Below, piece after piece: positions 57,901 through 64,000 of a stretch of DNA of 64,000 bases. Below the pieces are notes generated by a model that made no database searches, was not told the origin of the DNA, and saw nothing but the letters and a program-made list of their open reading frames with translations. Made by a program: the position numbers and the translations under genes. Source of the DNA: Drechslerella dactyloides (Eukaryota; Ascomycota; Orbiliomycetes; Orbiliales; Orbiliaceae); assembly GCA_020064725.1 (NCBI GenBank), contig JAGTWJ010000002.1, positions 4,526,001 through 4,590,000 of the forward strand. The letters run 5' to 3'. Numbering within the stretch: position 1 is the stretch's first letter; the number at the start of each line of letters is the position of its first letter.

Positions 57901-60900
57901 ATCATGACGCTGCTGGATCCGGCCGGAGCAGGGGAAGATTCTCCGTTCATCCAGCGTGTGTGCAACCTGTAACCGGCAGCCAGACCGCAACCTCGGTATC
58001 GTCCCTGACTGACCAGTACAGCGCTCCGAGATGCACGAGATCGATATGACGATAACCCGGCGAGCGAGGCACTAACGACCAGATCTCCCCGTTACGAGAT
58101 ATCGCTCAAGCGCGCAACCGTGCACATGTCGAGCACACATGCAGCGCAACCGACCCATGGCATCGAAAGCGCCTTGTCGGCGACGCAGACGCTAACGCCG
58201 CGCTCTTCCATCGAATCACACCGCCATCACACTCGCTAACTCCGTCGCACACGCCTCACAAGCCACACACGGCTCAACGGTGCGAACGGCGGCCAGTCGG
58301 ATTCGACGCCAGCCAGAGGACAACCCCCAGCCCACGAGTTAGCAGCTGTTCGTGAAACCGGAACACCCCATTGCGAATGCCGGAGTGGGACCCAGCTATG
58401 AGTTTAGTTCCCAGCTCTCCAAAACGCACACGCTCTGTTCCCAAAAAAAGGCCGAACGGGGCGCGAACGCAACGGACTATCGCCAGAAGGAGCAGTCGAA
58501 TTTCGATACTTGGGTCGATCCTCTTGGGACCAATCCGCGCCCACCGTTGACGGGCCCAGCCAGCCAGCGCGACCGTGCGGACCCCACCCGAAGCGTGTGA
58601 ACAGTGGCGTCTTGCAGGCGAAATTGCACGAAAAGGGTCGAAATTGGAGGTATCCCGAATCCCGGCACCGGACCCAGCGCAGCGGTGACAGCTCCCCCTC
58701 GCGCACAGACGCGGATCGTGAACCGCGCGACCCAACCATCCAATACAAATTCCGTCGGGGAACCGGGAGCGAAAGCGTGAGGCTGAACCAAAGTCCAGGT
58801 CCGTCGCGCTAGTTGCTTCAGCGGTGCCAGAATTCTCCTTTCAAAACACCCTTCGCGGATGGATCGCCCGTTCCGCTGGCGAAAGCTTGCCGCAAAGCAG
58901 TCAAGCGTCGTTGCGGATGTCGAAATTCCTCACGGCATTGGTGCCAATTAATTTACCAGCGCTCCGTTTCCTGGGATTTTTTCGAACGCACAACCCCTCA
59001 AACCATCCATTTCGCTTTCGCGAGAAGATCCAAAACCGCAGGAATTAACATTCACGATACAGTTTGACGGGTCCCCTCATCCCCGCTCGCTGGGAAAGTG
59101 AGTGGATTCCGCGATATTACACTGTAACATGAATTAATTAATACGCCCCGAAAAAAAAAAATTCATATATTGACGCCTGGGTGATAGTGCCCGAGTTCGA
59201 GACAGACCAGAAATTAGAGACATTGTCTTGAAGGCCCTCCATACCCAAGGCCGCGATACTCTGTCCGTCTCCACTGTGGGCCACGAGGGCGCCTTTGGGA
59301 CCCAGTCCAACCTCCCGGAAACTGTCGCGATTTGCAGTAGCGCTCATTTCGCGATCTCTGGGAACTGGCCAGGCCCATTTCGCATGTTTGATCAATTGAG
59401 TGATTTTATTATAAATTTTTTTTCATGAAGTTTAGTTTAATCACAGACGAAACCTTGCGCGCCAGGGAACACGATCTCCGTCGCCTGGGCATTATTGATG
59501 ATGAGGGGGGTTCCTGGAGGTGAACACCGGGAATGATTGAATGAACACCCCCCAGCGGACGAACCACGGTCACGGTCACCGGGGTGCGGGATTCATCACG
59601 GAAGCCCGTGGAGGATTGAAGCGTGAACGGGCGGTTAGTGCCCGCGACATCGCAATCTTCAACTGGTTGTCGTGGGAAGTTGTCTCTGACGTCTCGAAGC
59701 GGAAATTGGTACATACGTATCGAATATTTCGAAACCGACCCGCCTGCCTGAGCCTGCCTCTGCCCCAAGTTCCATGCGCTGCGGGGGGGCGTGTATCGAC
59801 ACATGGAATCCGGGCTACCTGGTACATGGACGGTACCTGAGTTTTGCAAATTTGCTGTACCGGAGAAACATACACTCGTCGGAGGGCAGGCAGGGCAGGT
59901 TGGACCGTCCGTATTCGGCTGCTGCTGGCTAAAATGCTTCCTGCGCGTGAGGGATATTCATCCATCCGGCATCTATCTACTCGGTTGATCCATTCTAGAA
60001 ACCTCCCCCTTTCGAACATGCCGATGCAGGAACGAGCGTGCGTTTGGATGATATTACGGTTGCATGGAAGGAATCAAAGCGATCGAATGGAAGCAACGAC
60101 ATGCATGGTTGGCTTGCCTTCCGTCGGATCGATGCCTGGAGTCCGTGCCTCAGAAACGAACATCAGGCTGCAAACCTTGCAAACTGCAATACGGGAGGCA
60201 AAAATTATCTTGCGAGTTATTTGCCAGGGCAAACAGGGCTGTCCGTCGCATCGGTAGGCTTGCGTGCATTATGCACCGAAGCTCGAGGAAGAGACAGAAG
60301 TGATTGTCCTCGGAGAAACTGTCAGAGATATGTTCGGATCGGGGTTTCTTCGCCGCATGATCGGGATCTGTCAGCATCGATATAGCGATATGCACGTTTG
60401 CTCGAACGTGTGGCGCGAGCGAATGAGGATGCGTATATTTGTGGTGTGGCTGGTGAACGTACATACTCCAGCACGTATCAGAGGTGCAGAGAAGGCACCA
60501 GAACACAGCAGATGGCGGATGGCAGCCTGGCTGTACGTCTGTCGACGCTGTTTCGATTCGAGCTGTGCCAGACGGTTTGCCTGTGGCTTTCCTGTCAACG
60601 CTGCAGCTTGCCAGCGTCATCAGAAACCGCATGCGCAGGCATCCGTAACCATGGCTTGCGCATTTGATCGGTGTACGAACATCGGACGATACCGGTATCC
60701 GCGAGGACGGCGACGATAACTGGGACGCTGGAAGGGGAGACGTCGACGCTTCGGGCTGCCGCGTTGGGCAACCCGCTGCGACAACGCAAATTGTCCCACA
60801 GACTGTAATTACCGCATTCGCAGTCGCCGGCCTGCCGTTTCCGATTTCCTCGACTCCTAAAACACAGCGGACGACCGCACCGGACGGACGCCCACGTTGT

Positions 60901-63900
60901 GGCCATGCTCCCAGAGCCTTGGCCCCCCCCCGTTGATATCATGCAACGGCTTTGATTCGCCCAGAGCACACGTTGCTGCGAAACACACACGTGGGAGCTG
61001 GAAGGGAAGGGTGGCTGCAGAGACATCATCGGCCAGGTAGCTAGCTAGCTAGGTGGCTCAGTTCCAGCCGCGAGGACGCCCCGAACGCCACGCCAGGCAT
61101 GGACGGTAGACGCTGATCCCAGGTCGTTCGTTTCCCTTGTCCCGGTTCGGTAGCTGCTGCGAGAAAAGAAGACCCTTATGCACGGGTTTCGCATTTTGCA
61201 CTCACTCACTCGACAGACGTGCTGACTAGTATAATGGAGGGAAGAATACATGTAAATCTGCAGGCGTACACGACGGACGTTGACGGCCGGTTGCTCGGTA
61301 CCACACCCACACAGCTGCCTTCCTTCCTGCCTGCCAGCCTTCCTGCCGGGGTTAATTAAATGATTTGATCGTGACTTTTATTATGTATGTTTTGGAGGCA
61401 AGCAAGCATTAATTATTTTTCTCAAGCGATTGCTCGAATTCGCATGCACTAGTCGTGGGTCGGAATTGGAAAGGCGTAGACGAGTGGCAATTCGCACGTT
61501 GCGGGCGGGGGCGCGCCTGGCCCAGCTGGGACATTGTGATACACGCACGTTCGGGCGAGGTCAGTCCACTCGACGGGCATTATAGATCTCGCGATGTTAT
61601 GTTACATGCTATCCATGTCTTAGCAAGGTGCCATTGCGAGTATACTTAGTATATTGGACTAGTGGGCGGCTGATCGTGCGTGAAGGCGCACGTTAAGATA
61701 TATCCTATCGTACATATCAATAGCACCCTTAACGTATCGCATTAACGTGTTCAAGTTCCTAAACGGAAATCCTAGATCGAAACTCTATACTACTGTCGCC
61801 CCCGAGCTGTGTGAGGCGTCGGTCGCGTCGGCCGGATGTAGACTTTTGTGAATTAAATGCGGAGACACCTCGTTTACAATGCAGGGATCGGTACATACAA
61901 GGAGCGTAGTTGAATCGGAACGTTGACTACCGCGTCGATCGAGCGAGTGAGTGTCCGTTCGGGCAAGTTTCAAGAGAAACCGGAGAATCCAATGGCGATT
62001 GCGAGGCCGCCGTTGATCAGAGAGCGACAGGGAACCTGCACCGAGCCGTCCCGAAGCCCTCTTTCAAAACGTCTACACGCTCGTAGACGTGTATGTAGGG
62101 CATTGTGTATGTACATTTCTGCCGCTCGTTCACATGTTTACAGGGCGCATCGTACATGTATGTATGCACGTACGGGATATAGATTGTGCGTCGATGTGCG
62201 TCTAGGCGTCGCTGTGGACGCACGCACGCAAGCAAGCCTGTATCAGACGCGAATGGAATTTCCGTCGGCGCAAGGATGCATTCGAGTAACCCCTAGGCGG
62301 CGAACAAGTCGGCTCACGGGATCGCTGTCGTGCATTCTTTCTCGGCCGCAGATGCACCGATTGATCCATACTATATTCTCGACTCGCCCCGGTCGTACAT
62401 GTACGTGAGATTCGATCGAACTCGCAGGAGGGGCAAATTTGATTGATCGCTGGTGCGCACGCATACATATGTATGCGGCAACGGTGAGGGGAGAGTGCGA
62501 GTGGATGTGTGAGGGGAATTGTGCAAATTGGGCATGCTGGCAGAGTCGCATTTCGCAGAAATCGCAGTCTTGAAGCCCCTCGGACTTTGCGACCCCAGAG
62601 CAACCTCCCATGCCGGCCTCCCTTTTGCACGGCAACGAGCATGGTGAAAGCTCAAAGCAGCGAGAGCGCATGTTTTTCTCAATCTGGCGAGGAAGAATGA
62701 ACCCTGCATGCGTTTGCGGCATGCAGCTCGCCCGTTCAAGCAGGATTTGTCGGGCCCGCATCAAGTATGTGCCTTGAAAATGCGCCCGAGATGGCAGTAA
62801 TCTTCCAGCACGAATCGTCGAGTAAACCATTTTACGCAAAAACAATCAAATCAAAATTCAATGCCCCGCTGACAGCGAGCAAGCAAGATTTGGTCGTTAA
62901 TTCCGAGTCCGACTCACGTTGGAGGGAGACTGGGGAATCGAATGCAACGGCCGGCGTACGTACGTTTTCTGCCCGTCTGTTTACGACGGCCTCCACGCAC
63001 GGTACTCCGCACCCGTGTGCCTATCGCTATCGATAACCACCGCTTGTTCGTACGCACGCCTCCTGCACGACGCGAAGGGGAAATACCACCTTCCGTGGGC
63101 TGAAGGCACAGATGGGCTCGCGATTGCGAGTTTTCTTGGACCCCGCTGCTCATGATCATGCTTGACTCGACTCGACTCGACTCGACTCGGCGGCGTGGGG
63201 GTCAATCACGCGAAGCAAGTCAGCAGCACTGAGATAACGGTCAACACCCCAGCGGCGCCCGAGCACGGAGGCTTTCCGCTGTCTGTCTGTCTGCCTGGCC
63301 CGTATTATAAGTATATTAGCTATCGTGCTGGCACCTTGCTGGGGTGCGATGGCAGATCGATCCCCACGTACGCGAGCACCCTGCTTCTCATTAAATGCTG
63401 CCCCGCACGTAGGCAGGTACATTTACCTACATACGTATGTACGTACATCAGGCTGCGACTGCTCAGACGTTGAACCGAATTGAATTGAATTGGATATGTG
63501 GGTGTAAAATTTAAAATGGGGATTTCGTTCGTTCGCGTCGCGAGGGGAAGGGCTAGCCCAGCGAATGAGATGCGGGCATTTCGCATTTAACGAAAGGGCC
63601 AGCCACAGGCGTGGGTGGAAGCGAGGTGGCTGACCGACGGCCGCCTGGCCACCGCCGTTGCATGAGCCGACGCCGGTCGCGATCGCGAGCAGTTTCATGA
63701 ACTCATTTTAAATTTAATTCGACGATCCGTCGCTTCGTCTGCTGTGAGTTCGAACTTTCGTCAGTTCTCGGTTTTCCTTGTTTTCTTGTTTCTTCAAGAT
63801 AGTGGGTACGATAGCTGGGCCCCGCCTTTTATCAAGATTGCGGCCTTTGCAGATTTGTGCATGTGCAGGCTCGTGTCTGTATGTAAAAATATGTATGGAA

Positions 63901-64000
63901 GTCTGTGTGGCCGCGTTTCAGTTCGAGATGCCGGTGAATTCGCCTGCGCTTCCGGTTTCGTGAAGAAATCCCCGAACCCAATGCGGTCTAATGGCAGCGA
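54915..64000. other. Nine-kilobase gene-free region
   Basis: Apart from the TBF1 promoter and leader (54915 to about 55600) I see no supportable gene on either strand. Open frames stay under about 200 codons, overlap one another in all frames and show no motif or splice partners. Base composition is balanced rather than AT-rich, unlike the mutated block near 2-4 kb. Simple repeats are short: a GACTC run at 63164-63188 and a gctagctagcta run near 61037-61050. The region may be the long upstream part of a regulatory gene outside the window, or encode non-coding RNA. Confidence 0.45.
63164..63188. repeat. GACTC pentanucleotide microsatellite
   Basis: Five perfect GACTC units in tandem (gactcgactc...), ending in cgg. 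Confidence 0.85.

Noticed and set aside
62243..62845. 200-codon minus-strand open frame
   Set aside because: Longest frame in the 9-kb gene-free region, but scattered Cys/His and Arg without spacing pattern, and equally long frames overlap it; judged to be chance.

Overview
The window is eukaryotic and looks like a filamentous ascomycete (Pezizomycotina). Genes are split by short GT-AG introns (mostly 50-100 bases) with CTAAC/CTGAC-like branch sites, and proteins match fungal families on both strands. These include a fungal rhodopsin-type membrane protein, an M43 metalloprotease, a Tbf1-type telobox protein and Zn2Cys6 clusters. I could not narrow the order with confidence; no rRNA, tRNA, CRISPR array or intact transposon was seen. 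All exon borders below were worked out by hand from splice signals, reading-frame continuity and remembered family patterns.

Layout. 1-1328: 3' part of a PRMT5-type arginine methyltransferase (+). 1329-4200: AT-rich block with degenerate repeats, two of them diverged copies of sequence from 4.7-5.1 kb. 4224-4559: small two-exon secreted-protein candidate. 4938-6550: seven-helix rhodopsin-domain protein (-). 7314-11867: 1467-residue C2H2 protein (-), divergent from RPL26 (12420-12981, +). 13964-14482: mitochondrial S19 (-), divergent from MRE11 (14753-17547, +). 18285-20410: unrecognised RGG protein (+). 21341-22475: secreted metalloprotease (-). 25858-27531: ALG2 (-). 28119-28749: small conserved fungal protein (+). 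29797-30924: protein with two tandem Zn2Cys6 clusters (-). 36964-39224: WHIM/DDT-like chromatin protein (-). 39892-41494: acyltransferase-3 with a frameshift (-). 43308-45470: enoyl-reductase-like MDR protein (+). 46-50.7 kb: short disrupted frames, mostly minus strand. 52270-54914: TBF1-like telobox protein (-), with an open, in-frame, charged extension beyond its UAG stop. 54915-64000: about 9 kb with no supportable gene.

The genes do not form a pathway or biosynthetic cluster. Most are housekeeping (ribosome, mitoribosome, DNA repair, N-glycosylation, chromatin) in a gene-sparse setting with long spacers, and a few are accessory (secreted protease, small secreted protein, lone enoyl reductase). 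The most unusual points are the duplicated zinc cluster whose 51-codon period equals one exon, the open frame beyond the TBF1 stop, and the small secreted gene beside mutated repeat copies.
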